A stretch of DNA of 64,000 nucleotides from Acanthaster planci (GCF_001949145.1 NW_019091561.1:484113-548112); one strand, 5' to 3'. Positions 40,427 through 52,900 are shown, counted from the first letter of the stretch. Notes: a model not told the origin generated them from the letters alone. Translations and numbers: made by a program.

Positions 40427-41985
40427 TTACACCCGGAGAAGGTCGGGGACCAGCGTCATTGCTATGTCTGCTTGTGGGGCCAAGGCCCAGAAGCGATGCA
40501 CCTGGAAACGTGAGAGGGAATCGGCAATTTCATTGTGTACACCGGGGATATGCACGGCCTTAAATGTGATATTGAACCGCAGACACTGACACACAAAAGC
40601 TCGCACTAACTGCATGATCTGGTCGCAAGTAGATGACTGTTTGTTGATGATGTGCACTACTGCTTCGTTGTCTGTGCGGAAAAGCACTTTGCGCTGAGCT
40701 AACTGGGAACCCCAACAGTGCACTGCAATCACTAGTGGATAAGACTTGCAGTATGCTATCGACGGGGATAGCGCCATAAACTCAGGGGACCAACGCCAGT
40801 GAAACCATCGACCGCTGAAGTACCCACCAAACCCAATGCTTGCAGCAGCGTCTGTAAATAACTCTAAAGCGTCATTGTCACGCCAGTTCTGATCTCGGAA
40901 TGGGGAAACTCCGTTGAAGTGTTCAAGGAACATTAACCACATACGTAAGTCAAGTTTTGCGCCGTGAGATAGGCGGACTTTGTGATGGGGCTTCCGCAGC
41001 CCGCAGGACATACCAATCAACCCACGAGTAAATGCCTGTCCTGGCGCAATTGCACGGCATACAAAATTAAGGGAACCCACTACGGACTGGATTTCTTTCA
41101 GGGACAATTTATGTCTACCCAAAAACGACTGAATCTCCTCCCGTAGGGCAAGCACTTTGTTGTGAGGTACTCGGATTTCGCGCTTAACCGTATTCGTCTC
41201 TAAACCGAGATAAGTAATTACCTGGCTGGGGCCCTTGGTCTTCTCTGCAGCAAGCGGCACTCGCAACTGGGCACACATGTCCTGGAAGGTATTAAGCAGT
41301 ACTTGGCAGTAGCGCTTGGACTTCCCAATAAACAAGAAATTGTCTAAATAATGGGTGACAGTTTGAGTGTTCGACAGTTGCTTAAAGTGAAACTCCAGAA
41401 AGGTGCTAAATGCCTCAAAAAGCCTGCAGGACACCGAACATCCCATGGGTAAGCACTTATAATAAAACTGATTGTGAAACTTGAAGGCAAGCAATTCATA
41501 ATCAGAAGGGGCGACGGGAAGCAACCGAAAAGCCGACTTAATGTCCGTTTTTGCCAGCCATGTTGCTGAATCAGCGGACATCGCTAAATTGACAGCCGTA
41601 TCGAATGATGTATAACGAACTACACGCTCTTCCTTATCAATAAAGTCATTGACAGACTCACCTAGTGGATAGGAGAGATGGTGAATAAGGCGAAACGAGC
41701 CCTGCCGTTGCTTTGGCACGAGACCAATAGGTGAACACTGAAGATTTGGAAATGGCCAGTCCAAGAAGGGACCTGCAATCCTGCCTAATGTAATTTCATC
41801 ACGTAATTTCTGGAGGACGATTTCCGGCCTATCCTTCGGGGACTTAAGGCAATCAGAATCTTTACGTACCCTCGGACCATGATAGCTCAGCGAGAAACCG
41901 TTTGCAAAACTGTTATACAGCAAATTAGCCGCCGATTTATCTGTATAACCCGACAACCATTGCTTGAGGACTACGATATTAACGG
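40427..41985 (-). CDS. DIRS/Ngaro reverse transcriptase plus RNase H
   Basis: RT motifs in order: PIGLVPKQRQGSFRLIHHLS, motif A TDIKSAFRLLPV, LPMGCSVSC, and motif C HYLDNFLF. RNase H follows: LFTDAAASIGFGG, SIAYCKSYPLV, FRTDNEAVVHIINKQSS and HIPGVHNEIADSLSR. The frame is open throughout. The YLDD box reads YLDN, and the RNase H Glu expected in the E.YPL position is Lys, so both activities are probably lost. The frame opens upstream of any ATG and slightly overlaps the gag stop, suggesting translation by frameshift or re-initiation. Confidence 0.9.
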
Positions 41986-42896
41986 GTGTTGGGGGGACGA
42001 AAAATAGTATTTCTGTCCCCTTTAGCAGTACCCGCCGATTGGCGGTTGTTAACGCTCACATTGTGCGTGTCCAGCCTTGTTACTGTACTGGGTAAAGCCG
42101 GCCAAGCCGCCTGCCGTGCGCCTGACGCCGTCAACGGCGTCTTCGTGTAGCGCGTATACGCATGTGTTGCGCGACCGGGACCAATCGGCTGGTGTGCGGG
42201 ACCGGGGGTGCCTGGAAATGCGGGCCCGAGCCCCATAGCTACATGTATTTTGCAATCGAACGCCCCGTGTCCAGAACGGCCACATCGAGTGCAGCTATGG
42301 ACATACCGGCACGAGGCACACCGGCAACCCGTTGGGGAGTTGAAGGGAAAACAGACACGTTGATTATACTTTAGCAGTGTTGTCACGATATAGTAACGCC
42401 ATGTCCACATATTTTCGTTCCAAATCCTCTCTTTGGTTGACTGCGGAACGTGAATATCAAGGGGAGCCCCTTCTCCCATTGCAAGAAGCGGGACAGGTCT
42501 ATTGCTTCTGAAATTGCTAGGAATAGCGGGCCGGGCTACTACTGAGTTAAGAGAATTGTTGCCCATCGCCCAAGTTGTAAAAGGGGAGTTGCTTAAACGT
42601 GTACTTGAGATCTGATGAGCCTGGGCCTGAGTAATTACCACGTTATTGGTTTCGATATGAGGCTGGCCTGGGCCTAAAGCCGGGTTTAGAGCAAGCCCTA
42701 CAGCTGGGGAATCCCCAGCATTGTCCTGGTGTGTTGTTGCGTCAGGTTGCAGTCCTAATGCAACTGAACTGAACTCACCACCTGAAGAGGTGAAAGTTCT
42801 GGGCAGTCCGCTTCCGGCGGAACCTGCGCTGCGACTCCCGGCCTGTCCGCTCGTCACTGGGGTGGGGCACGTCGCTGCACCGGTATCCTCCGCCAT
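41979..42896 (-). CDS. Ngaro gag-like protein with CCHC-type zinc region
   Basis: 305 codons from ATG 42896; the frame is also open for about 60 codons upstream without ATG. A disordered S/G/P-rich N-terminus is followed by a KERIWNENMWTWRYY-like helical segment and a Cys/His zinc region (GCRCASCRYVHSC, TRCGRSGHGAFDC). This is the usual gag layout in Ngaro/DIRS elements. It likely packages RNA. Confidence 0.7.
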   Translation of the reverse strand: MAEDTGAATCPTPVTSGQAGSRSAGSAGSGLPRTFTSSGGEFSSVALGLQPDATTHQDNAGDSPAVGLALNPALGPGQPHIETNNVVITQAQAHQISSTRLSNSPFTTWAMGNNSLNSVVARPAIPSNFRSNRPVPLLAMGEGAPLDIHVPQSTKERIWNENMWTWRYYIVTTLLKYNQRVCFPFNSPTGCRCASCRYVHSCTRCGRSGHGAFDCKIHVAMGLGPAFPGTPGPAHQPIGPGRATHAYTRYTKTPLTASGARQAAWPALPSTVTRLDTHNVSVNNRQSAGTAKGDRNTIFRPPNTR

Positions 42897-43050
42897 CGAT
42901 CTGCCGACTGATGGGGTGGCCTGATCCGTTTCGACCGTAGTGGTGAAGGCTCCAGCACTCGTAGGCGAAGACCTGGACTCAGCAGCCGAGGCCTTGCGGG
43001 ACTGACCGCGGGGACGGGGGGTGTAGGCAACCGTTGGGCCCGGCGTTTCC

Positions 43051-43737
43051 GCTGCTGTTGCTGTCGCGGCATACTACGCCGTGACTGGTGCTCGGCAACC
43101 CAGCTGGGGAAAAGTGCTGGCAATCTCAGCAGCTCGTCCGCGCACAAGAAATGTCACAAACCTATCGTACGCAGTCCCAGGAAACCAATCCGCAAGCCAA
43201 CGTCTGTAATTTCAAGTAGTAACTTCAGCAATCCATATGGGTTGCCTCTTCCATGTGTAAAGGAAATGTCAGACACAGAACAAGGGAATCACCCTCTTGG
43301 CTAAAACGACTGAAAAAGCTCGGCGGTAGAGGATAACCGTTGTTCAAAAGCAGCATTCAAACCAGCAGAGTTTAATTTGTGTGTTGCCGCCTCGAAAATC
43401 TAAGCCGAAGTGGCCCATATTTAGTGCCAAACTTGCTGTGGTTCAACCGTTATTTCCTTGTGGCCTTCTGGCTTCACCAATTATTCCCCTCAAGACAGTT
43501 TAGGTGTCTGGGCCCGGAAGAAGTACCACATTCTCTGAACCCTGTGAGGCCTCTGTTGATTGATGGAAGGCCATGCAGCCACTTTGCTTATCCCATTAAG
43601 CCAGCTAGTGCAAGACAGTGATGGGTGAGACAGTAGTGCCTTGTTCACCATGGTATAAGCCCGATGACCAGGATTGTTTCAACGACTAAACAACGTGCGT
43701 TGTGGTGAATAATGCATTTTATCCCATAGCGATAAAA
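43051..43737. other. 5' flank of Ngaro element
   Basis: No supported gene. The 5' terminal repeat of the Ngaro element should lie here. Confidence 0.35.
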
Positions 43738-45257
43738 TAAACTATAGAAATTGGGAACTGAAACCTAATTTCTTCAACTTGGACTTAATCCACTTTTTCA
43801 ATTTTTACAAAAAGTACATTGAAGACAAAACACCAGCCAAGTTGAAAGAAATTGTTTCTTACAAGTTACAAACAGCTGTCAAGATTCAGTTTTAAATGGA
43901 AAAACCCGAAATTGAGACCAAGCTCGGCGTTTTCACATTTACGAGTAAAATTAAAGCGGTCTTTTCTAAAAAGGAAATTGAAGAAGTTTTAAACCAACAA
44001 TTTGCCAAACATCAAGAAGACGTGGAAGCTCACAAACAGCGTGGCTCAGGTTGGGTTTTTTAAAAAGTGGTCGCATTTTCTGTCAACGTGGTAAAGTATA
44101 ACCCAGTCAGAGTGACCTTTTATTCCATTACCCGTGGAACTAGCAGGTAAGAAAGGAATTATTAACATCCAGAATAAAGAAGATCAAGAGTAAATCTGAT
44201 GGGCGTTGAGAGCAGCTTTAAAATTATATTCAGACAATGTCAAACATCAGTTGGAAAAAAATCATGTTATAAAATTAATGAAGATAGAATTTCCCAACAC
44301 CAACTTCACAAATTCCGAGCATCGAATCACAGAATAATTTAGCCATTAATGTATTTGGCTACTTGGGAAAGAAGGCATTTACGTGCTTTACAAGACTAAA
44401 CGAGCGGACGAGCCTGTCAATTTACTGTATTTTACTAAAGGTGAAACGAGTCATTATTGTTGGATTAAGAAGTTTTCTCAGTTGATGGGCGACGTTAGTA
44501 ATCACAACGGTAAATCTTATTGGTGTTTTTACATCCCTGTCTCACTTTCAAACGCAAGAACGACTAGAATGCCAAGAGGACTGTTAAGGAATGGACACAG
44601 CGGCGTGTAAGGTCGAAATGCCCATTAAAGGGAAAAACATTCTCAAGTTTGAAAATTATAAAAACAAGCAGGACGCTCCTTTTATAATCTACGCAGATTT
44701 TGAGTCTGTTTTAGAACACTTGCCGCCCAAAGAACTAAACACAGTCAAATTACACATTCACAAAGCATGCGGCTATTCTTACACAGTTGTCAAATGCGAT
44801 GGAATTTGCACCGGTTGTGGGACTTACAGAGGTCAAGATGCGACACTTAAATTTGTGCACACACTTTCCAGAGAAGTTGCCGTGATTAATAAAACATTTG
44901 CCAAACCCGAGTGTCTAACTTGGTCGCACGAATTGCAGAAAATTTATGAAAACTGCAACACGTGTTTGATCTGCGAAAGATGCATTGGCAAAACTAAAGA
45001 ATCTCAGTGCCAGTGTCAAGTTCCAAATGAGCCTAAAACAATGGCTCAAAAAAATTGCCTTTAGTTTGGTAAATGAAAGCGGCAATCATTGTCCTGGCGC
45101 GTGCTCAGTATAATGGCAAGTTTCGACACGTGCCCGGCCAAACGGCCATTCCAGTGATTCTGCACAACTTGGAAAAATATAACGTGCATTTGATAACGCA
45201 GGGCGCCCAAGCATTTAACGGCGGTAAAATTAAAGTCATTGCCAAAAATACCGAAAA
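43738..45257 (+). pseudogene. Polinton PolB N-terminal fragment (copy 3 of 3)
   Basis: NYRNWELKPNFF begins similarity to the PolB at 18608-23645. Then come IVSYKLQTAVK, RGSGWVF, an ADEPVNLLYFTKGETSHY region, exonuclease APFIIYADFESVLEH, and IYENCNTCLICERCIGKTKE. Similarity ends at IKVIAKNTEK where a LINE begins. Many stops and shifts are present. It is nearer in sequence to the main Polinton than the 6.1-kb fragment is. Confidence 0.85.
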
Positions 45258-46275
45258 GGCAACCCTGCCTGATACTACGAGAAACTTGAATCAGCCCTCC
45301 AATAAAATTATTAAGAATTATGCAACAGATAGGGTCGCTATACAAAAGGTTAATCCAATCAATCAAAACCGAGGGAACGCCCATCTTTTTAACAACTGAA
45401 AACTAATAAATCCAATTAATACGATCAAAAGCTTTTTCTTGGTGTAAACTAATGACCGCTCCATTTAAGTTATTCCAGTTAACATGATCGAAAATATCCC
45501 TCAACACCATAAGATTCTCATGAATATTTCTACTTAACTCCACATGACTGTCTCCTATGAGGATGGGCATTATAAGCTTCAAACGGTTAGTTATTACTTT
45601 GGATAAAATCTTATAATCCACATTCAATAATCTTATGGGATGCCAATTTTTGAGATCATATTTATCACCCTTTCTTTTATAGATTAATCTAATTAAAGCA
45701 GTATTCACAGATTCACACAGAAGCCCTGATTTATAGCATTCCTCAAACACTTCTAAAAGCTCCATACATATGGTATCCCAGAAGACCTGAAAAATGCCGC
45801 AGTTAAACCATCCATACCGGGCGATTTATTTTTATTCATGTGAATAAGAGCATTTTTTTATCTCTTCCATAGAGACATTACTTTCTAAGACATTTCGGAC
45901 ATCATCCGGAATATGTTTGTTTTCCACATTGGAAACAACTGCATTGAGATCTAATTCTGAAATTTCTTCAGATGTGTATAACTTTCTTTGGAAGTCATTG
46001 GCACAGTCTAACATACCACTCTGATTACAAGCAAAAGTACCATCCGGCTTAAGAAGTTTCTCAATTTTACAACTCTGGATTTGCTCCTTTTCCAAATTGA
46101 GGAAATACTTGGAAGGATTTTCACTTTCCTCTTTTAAAATATTTTAAGCTCTAATTCTTATCCTTCTCCACTCCTCAATTTTTTTTCCTGTAGGAAAATG
46201 ACATCAAATTTCTTACGCTCCAAAAATTCAAATATCACATCTCTCTTAAGATCATGTCATAGGCCATTAACATTA
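45258..46275 (-). pseudogene. L1/Tx1-like LINE ORF2, internally deleted and 3'-truncated
   Basis: The endonuclease start ASFNVNGL...DVIFEFLERKKFDVIFLQ (near 46270-46190) is joined directly to the post-endonuclease linker, so most of the nuclease is deleted. The RT part reads LIYKRKGDKYDLKNWHPIRL, LLNVDYKILSKVI and ISLHQEKAFDRINWIY, then RQGC at the truncated end. In RT motif A the catalytic Asp expected in DxEKAFD is His. The element sits head-on against the Polinton fragment and truncates it. Confidence 0.85.
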
Positions 46276-46414
46276 AATGATGCAATTGACAAAAAGGGCA
46301 TCAGCAACAATATGTAAATGTTAAGGAACACGATTAAGGAAAAGGGAACTACACTCCCCTTGATCTGCCCTTTCCTCTTCCCTTGGCTATGAAGGACCCA
46401 GGGAGAAGGGATGG

Positions 46415-47695
46415 CTAAAACTGACTACACTCACTCTGTTGGCTCTCCTGGCTAATCCGAGAACTGTGGTCACTCATCGAGGCTGACTGTCCAACACTTG
46501 AGGATTGTCTGATTGGAGTAGACTTTCCCTCGGTTGCCTTCCCTGTTGTTCTCACGCAAGCACATCTTTCAGCCCAGGTGAGATGATCATATTGGGAAGA
46601 TTGATCAATGTCCAAAGACTGCACTGGTAAGCCATATTCTATAGCCAGGCTTGCTTGTGTTTCCTGTTGCTGAGATTCACACGTATTTTCCACCACTGCC
46701 CCTTGTTGCCCCACCAAGGTCTGGGAAACAAACTTGTCTTGAAGTGGCTAGCTTAAGTTGGCCAACGCAACCATCCGGATTCGATGGTCAGGCTGATGAA
46801 ACTTGCACCATTCTTTTATCTGACTGGCTTGATGTAGTGGGTTCATTTTCTAACCGACTGCCTTTGGCTTTCTCTCCCAGGACATGGATTTTTTGCTCAG
46901 CAGTTTTTTCCCTCCTCGGGTATATGAAACATACTCCCATCCTGCTTCTTTTCCTTCTGTTTCTGATATGTCTTCAAACTCCTCATCTTGACGATTGTCA
47001 TTCCCCAGATCAGCCAGGGTTACTTCATACTCTGCGTCTATAGGATGATCTACTCCAGCTGATCTTGCTTCCTCTCTTTTAGCTCTATCTGTGTTTCCTC
47101 TGTTCTTTGCATCTTCATGCTCACCTATATTGTTGGCTCCGTCAGTCATCATCATGGCTTCATCCCAAATCCTTGATGTCTGCGAGTATCCATATCTGGA
47201 GCTGGTGTCTCCTGGAAATTTCCGTCATCGGAGCCCTCATTCTCCTCTATCTACACATGTACTTTCTTTCTCCACCGTCAGAATCTTTCTCATTGTCCCT
47301 CTGATGTCTTTTGGGACCGGGACCCTCGTCATTGTGCCGTGTTGCACGATGTTCCCACTCCCGCAGACAAAACACTGCCCCCTGTGAGGGCAATCGCTTG
47401 CAAAATGGCCCGTCTCTTTGCAGATTTTGCACATTTTCTCCTGTCCACAGTGGCGTACAGGCAGGGAAAAACTCTGATCTGAAGAAAGCTAGGGATGGGC
47501 TTCTTTACGCTTTTACAAGAACACTTCAGCATGCAACATGATAACCTTAATAGTTTGGTCGTCAATTTTACGGTGTGGCTTGTATGCTGGTGAGGCTTTC
47601 ATGCTGACTTTAAATCTTAATTTGCGGGCTTTTACGTGCTGTGGCTTATACACCAGGTGGCTTATATTCCGATAATTACGGTACCCACTCAGCAT
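46415..47695 (-). pseudogene. LINE ORF1 with zinc knuckles
   Basis: The N-terminal part has KLRFKVSMKASPAY and DDQTIKVIMLHAEV, resembling an RRM-like region of L1/Tx1 ORF1. Then come zinc knuckles CKICKETGHFASDCP and CFVCGSGNIVQH, and a long acidic, S/Q-rich disordered tail ending at 46415. Several frame breaks are present (about 47510, 47240, 46750). ORF1 proteins bind the element RNA. Confidence 0.65.
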
Positions 47696-49242
47696 TATTA
47701 CCCTTGTTTAAACTGACTCAAAACACCACAGTGTTGGACAAACTCGGAGAAAGTGATTTTTGGGGGGTTTCAATTTTGTGTCACGAACTCTGTGATGTGC
47801 TGGGACTTGAAATAATCTTTCTCCTGTGTTTAGTTTCAGCAGATCCTTGTTAATAAACTTAAAGGCACGACATATTTTTATCAGATTATGATGTTTAGAG
47901 AAGGCATGTATTGTATAGGATTTGAACATACAGTGTACATTGTACATTTTTTGGTGTCAAACGTACACCTCTGAAATTACTTTAAAAAATGGAAGATAAT
48001 TAGTTTAAACCTTTTAGAAGCTTATCTTGTTTATCATCTTTTAGGAAGGGCTTTCGAAACTTTTTAAACCAAAAGAAAATTCCGAGTCATATCAAACGTA
48101 TCAAAAACAACTCAAAAGAAAGTGGATGATGAGGTATCCTATGAAACAGAACACTAAACTGTCAAACATCAAAACTCTAAAAAAAATTCAGTCTGCCACA
48201 GCTCATGGTGCTCTTAAGGAGCCTGTTGCGTCTTTTCAAAAGATCAAGCGTGTAGAGATTCCAATTAGCATGTTTACGAGGACTCATATTCTGGAATGAG
48301 CTCCATATTTTAGACTATTCTGGATAAATACATGTATGCTTTGTGCAATATGTTGGAGAGGGTATGTACAGTGTATGTATATGTAGCGGCCAGAACAGTG
48401 CTCTTTTTTTTGTTCACGAGTGCAGTGACTTGTGTGTTGCAATATTTTGTTCCCAGAGGGACCTGCTTGAGTGCTGACTGAATTCTGTTCCGCCAATTTA
48501 TGCCGCATTGTGCGGTGAATTTCTGACAAAATCATCATTCTTAATTTGTGAAAACCTTGCCATCTCAGCAAAGTGAGTTGTAATCTTTAGATTTTATACA
48601 AACATTGTTGATAAAGTTTCCAACGCATACAGGTCATACAGTTTTTTCCATGTGAATAGGACTTTTCTCTCTTTACCGATGAGGGCGTTGTGCAAGTACA
48701 TGTACGTGTATGTGCAGCTCATTTATCCGCTCCTTTCGACCAGTCTGTTCTGCAAATATTTTTTGAGACAGTTCAGAGCAATAGAGTCAAGTTTTGAATG
48801 GTGTAAGTAAGCAGGCACACAAAGGATTTACACGTGGATATGTTATTTAGCAGCGATCTTTTGTATTTCTAATTTCATGTAGATGAACCAGCACTATCGC
48901 CACAACCATCACCACCATCAGTATCATACTACTGTCAATCACAACTGCCATCTCACGACACCCAGCTGCTGTTTTTGTGCTATTTCTGTATTTAATTTAA
49001 GTCACAACTGAATCACAAATTCTAGTTATTATCATCCGACTTCAGACTTTGCTATTACTTCAGCCACCCATGAGCTTGCCACACCGTTCCAGTAATTAAA
49101 ATAACATTTGAGTTACATGTGATAGACATTATTTGACTACCAAGGGTGCATGTCATTGCTGAGCCATAAAGTTGATGATCTGTAGCGCGGAGGCTACAGT
49201 GTACATGTACATGTAAGCAAGAAGTGTAGCAAGATTGAGGAA
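47696..49242. other. Intronic stretch, no confirmed gene
   Basis: A + strand 84-codon frame at about 48043-48297 (SKLFKPKENSESYQTYQKQL...) is open but unrecognised. TACATGT runs are frequent. Confidence 0.35.
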
Positions 49243-49263
49243 TATAATAATAATAATAATAAT
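49243..49263. repeat. (ATA)n microsatellite
   Basis: Seven uninterrupted ATA/TAA units. Confidence 0.95.
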
Positions 49264-49787
49264 GTTGCTTACATTCTCGGAGCTGCAATGCCAAAAAGGG
49301 GGTCTTTTCTCCACGCGGAGAAAATCATCACCACATCAGTTCACCAAGTCCCTGGCCATGCCTGAACCTGTACAACTGTTTTGTGGTAGCCAATACACCC
49401 CGTCAGGCCCCCTGTCTAACTAGATTTCATTATGCTGCTGTGGAAGTACATTTGTAGCCACGCCCCCAAAATAACTCTGAACTACGAAGTGAATTGTTTT
49501 TTACTACCAGGTCATTTCCCAATCATATGGACGTCTTTGGGATACTGATCTTTCAAAAAGTCTTACTCTGCAGTGGTTGGGGTGTGGCCAGTTGGAGTGT
49601 GCCTAGGGTGAGGATTACATGAGATCTTTGCCAAATTGGCCGATTGGAAAAAAGTTATGATTATATATGGTGATATGCAAGGTTGACTCTAGGGATATTT
49701 TTATGTAATCTATTATGGATGGATGTGTGCCAGATGCATGTAGGGTGAATCTTAAAAAAAATACCATTTTTTATTTATTAATAACAG

Positions 49788-49921
49788 AAATGGGAGGACC
49801 AAGGTACAAGACCAAGAATACAGTCGTTACCAGTAACACCCTTGTTACTGGTTCAAACTAAGAGACCTTGGACTTCCAGCAGTGATAGTACATGTAGTGG
49901 CCAGGTGGAGCAACGAGATGA
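49788..49921 (+). CDS. Host gene exon 4
   Basis: Acceptor TTATTAATAACAG|AAA and donor GATGA|GTAAGT. Only phase 0 is open (KWEDQGTRPRIQSLPVTPLL..., then KRPWTSSSDSTCSGQVEQRD); the other two frames have stops. This matches the phase left by exon 3. It leaves two bases (GA). Polar, probably disordered protein segment. Confidence 0.7.
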
Positions 49922-50214
49922 GTAAGTCTTTGTTTCTTCGTACAAGTTTACAAGTACTGTAAGTCATAAAGAGAACTATGTCAGATTGTCAACTTTCCAA
50001 AACAAACAAGTAATTCCAGTCGGAAGTGTTTGCCTAGTTTGAACAAAATAATTGAACCAACTGCAAAGCAATATCCTTGCCTTTTGGTGAGCTGTGAAGG
50101 TGATGCGAGCCTATGTAATATTGATTCCTTAGAAGACGAATTGGCATTTCAGAGACTAGGGTCTCACTTGAGAAGAAAATGACATTGTTATGATTTGGCA
50201 GTTTCCATCCAGCC
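49922..50214. other. Intronic stretch
   Basis: Nothing recognised. Confidence 0.4.
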
Positions 50215-50650
50215 AATGATACCAAGGATTGCTGAAAGATGGGCAGGGCTGGAGTAGATGAATGGGATGATAGGGAAGGGGCGGAGTAGGAGATGGATAG
50301 GATGATGATGAGGAGGCAGAGTAGGAGATGGATAGAAGATGGGGAGGGGTGGAGTAAGAGATGGATAGGATGATGGGGAGGGAGAAGAGTAGGAATTTGA
50401 TAGGATTGATGGGGAGGGAGCGGAGTAGAAGATGGATAGGATGATGGAGAGGGAGAAGAGTAGGAATTTGATAGGATTGATGGGGAGGGAGAAGAGTAGG
50501 AGATGGATAGGATGATGGGGAGGGAGAAGAGTAGGAATTTGATAGGATTGATGGGGAGAGGGCGGAGTAGGAGATGGATAGGATGATGGGAAGGGGGCAG
50601 AGCAGGAGATGAATCAGATGATGGAGGAGGGAGTGGATTAGGAGATTGAT
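50215..50650. repeat. GA-rich minisatellite
   Basis: Alternating units of about 34-36 bp built from GATGGGGAGGGAGAAGAGTAG and GAATTTGATAGGATT or GAGATGGATAGGAT. The long minus-strand open frame over it (S/P/I/L rich) is a by-product of the repeat. Confidence 0.9.
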
Positions 50651-51238
50651 AGGATGAAATTAAATTGCATGTGTATCTTTGTTGCAGATCTAGTCTTTTC
50701 GCCGATTGCCTTCGGCGTGACATGTCGGGTCTGTTTTCACTTGGGTTTTCTGATGACATGGCACTTTCTGTGGTCACATGGTTATTGAAAAAAGTCAGCG
50801 TTTGGACTGTCCATGAATGGGTATGCAGTTAGCAGGATATCATGGTGAGTGTGGATGCATGCACGAGGTCCCGTGGCGGTTTTTGAAGAGATTTGGTAAT
50901 GTTTTTTTGATCGGTGTCATGAAAACATTGAGATAACCAGATACAAGGCATTTATTCCGAAATTAAGGTACATACATCTGCCAATACATGTAAACGTAAT
51001 TCACATACATGACAACATGTGGATACATGTACATGTATCTATCACAGATGTACCTGTGCACATATGCAGTGCACATGCGTGGCGTGGCATCCATCCAACA
51101 AGTAGTGCTGCACTCAGGGTTGAAATTTCCCCTACTTGCTGGGTCTGGGCACAACACTTCTGCATCTCAGTTCTAAAGCATTCCGAACGGGTGAAGCGGG
51201 CCGACAACAAGCTGCTGTGGGTAACACCTGATATCGGC
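50651..51238. other. Intronic stretch
   Basis: TACATGTACATGTA runs near 51015-51040; no gene. Confidence 0.4.
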
Positions 51239-52900
51239 ATGGCTTACAAGTCTACGCGCCGGAGTGGCCAGACGCCACCAACGGAAGCTACACTGTCCCC
51301 ATCACCCCTGGTGCCATTGTCTTCAGACGCCCTTTCAACCAGGGCACTTGGCCGTGACAAAGACGCTGACGCTCCACAGGACAAGACAATGCTGCTCCCC
51401 GGTGTGGTACCTGTAGAGATGATACCAGGCCATGCGGGCTCACCGCCACCCGCGCCCGGGACAATAGAGCCCACCATCCTCCGGCACCGTCAGTGCTTTT
51501 AACCCCTGTATGTCACCCCGTCTTCCAGCTACCTTCTGGGCCTCTCTGGGAAGACTGCTTCTAACTTTGCAGTGCACCAGCCCTCTCCTGCTTTATCTTT
51601 ACTGCTGTCTGGGCAGGCCTCTGATGCCCCAGCTCATCAGGTGTCGACCGCCAGCTCTACAACCAGTTCTCCCGAACACAAGAAATGCAAACATTCTTTG
51701 TCTTCTTTTACGTGGTCTAAGCATAAGAAGTCTCACTCCTCACAGAAGGAGGATGCTTCAGCGGACATCATGTCAGCAGTCCGCATGTTCTCGTTAAAGC
51801 TCTCTTCTATAGCCAGCCGTCTAGAGCCCAATCCTGCTCTCACGGCGACGGCCCCAGATCAGGACCCTTTGCCAGTGCAACGTAATCTGCATCTGGATCT
51901 GCATCCAGATCCGGATCTGCATCCAGATCCGCATCCGGATCGGCTTCCGAACTTGCATTCTTTGGTGATCCGATCTTCATATGATGGTTTCATCCCTTCG
52001 ACTTATCCAGGTTCCGCCGCAGATTGCAGCTCACCTGCTCCGGCCCATGGCCATCCAATAAGACATGATGACCTTCTTCCTTCCTCAGATCAACTCCAGA
52101 TGGAATGGGATACATCCTTTGAAGATGAGGATATCTCCTCTGCAGCCAACTTTAACTCTCCTGAGGCATGGCTCTGTCTTCAGAAGGATATGATCCACAC
52201 ATTAGGCCTGCCTTCTAATCAATCTACGGCTGAGGCCTCTTCACATGCTTCCTTCAAGCGCCACCCTGTTAGGTTGGAGGCATCAATGCCAATTTTTCCC
52301 AAACTTCCACTTGACCGCTCATGTGCTGAGATGTTTAAAGTTCTTGCCAGTACCAAACAATGGCATCCATACTCACCCAGGGCCTCGACTTATATCCAGT
52401 TTGCTAAGGAGGACTTTGACAACTTCCTCTCTGTCCCTGATATTCCAACAGAGGCTAAAGATAAACTTTCCTCTGATGCTCTCAAGCCTACAGGAAAGTG
52501 TCCATTTAAAGACAAGGACAAGTATTTCGTCGAGTCTACTTTTGCTAAACTTGACAAAGCCTCACGACATGGCTTTTGCGACACCGCGTTTACGGCACTC
52601 CTCTCTGAGTATTTGGTCCGAGCGTGTGACAAAGATTCACCAGTTACTCTGGACCTGGCAGCTGTAGCACTTTGAGAACGTCAACTCTATCTTCAATCAG
52701 TTCATGCGAATCTCTGTTTTAGCCACTTCAGCACACAGATCCAACACTTTTGACGCCATGAACATTCCCTATGAGGTCAAGACTTCAGGAACTTCCTCTT
52801 TACGGCAAAGACTTTTCCACGGGGAAGTTCATGGAGATGATGGACTCTGAAGTTAAGCGCAATGACAAAACAGGTAAACTTAGCTTCCTTGACCTTCCAC
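51239..52900 (+). pseudogene. DIRS-like retrotransposon gag
   Basis: From ATG 51239 (MAYKSTRRSGQTPP...) one frame runs to 52675 with a single in-frame TAA at 51500-51502, about 478 codons. It is S/P-rich with a HDLHPDP-type repeat (51890-51950). A conserved C-terminal part (EAKDKLSSDALKPTG, then FAKLDKASRHGFCDTAF) resembles DIRS1-type gag helical regions. A TGA at 52673 probably replaced a sense codon, and decayed gag sequence (KDFSTGKFMEMMDSEVKRND in another frame) follows. No RT or recombinase is attached. Confidence 0.55.

Larger units (their letters stand above)
38750..43050 (-). mobile_element. Ngaro-type tyrosine-recombinase retrotransposon
   Basis: Four same-strand open frames in the order gag, RT/RNase H, tyrosine recombinase, SGNH hydrolase span 4.3 kb. 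A DIRS-superfamily RT with a recombinase instead of integrase, plus an SGNH-hydrolase ORF, is the layout known for Ngaro elements. The reading frames are uninterrupted, so the copy is young or recently active, yet key catalytic residues are changed. The terminal repeats could not be aligned by eye. Confidence 0.85.

Noticed and set aside
48880-48985. Possible host exon after ATTTCATGTAG
   Set aside because: No donor before a stop, and exons 3 and 4 already join in phase without it.
50034-50777. 247-codon minus-strand open frame rich in Ser, Pro, Ile and Leu
   Set aside because: It is the translation of a GA-rich minisatellite; the repeats have no stops in that frame.
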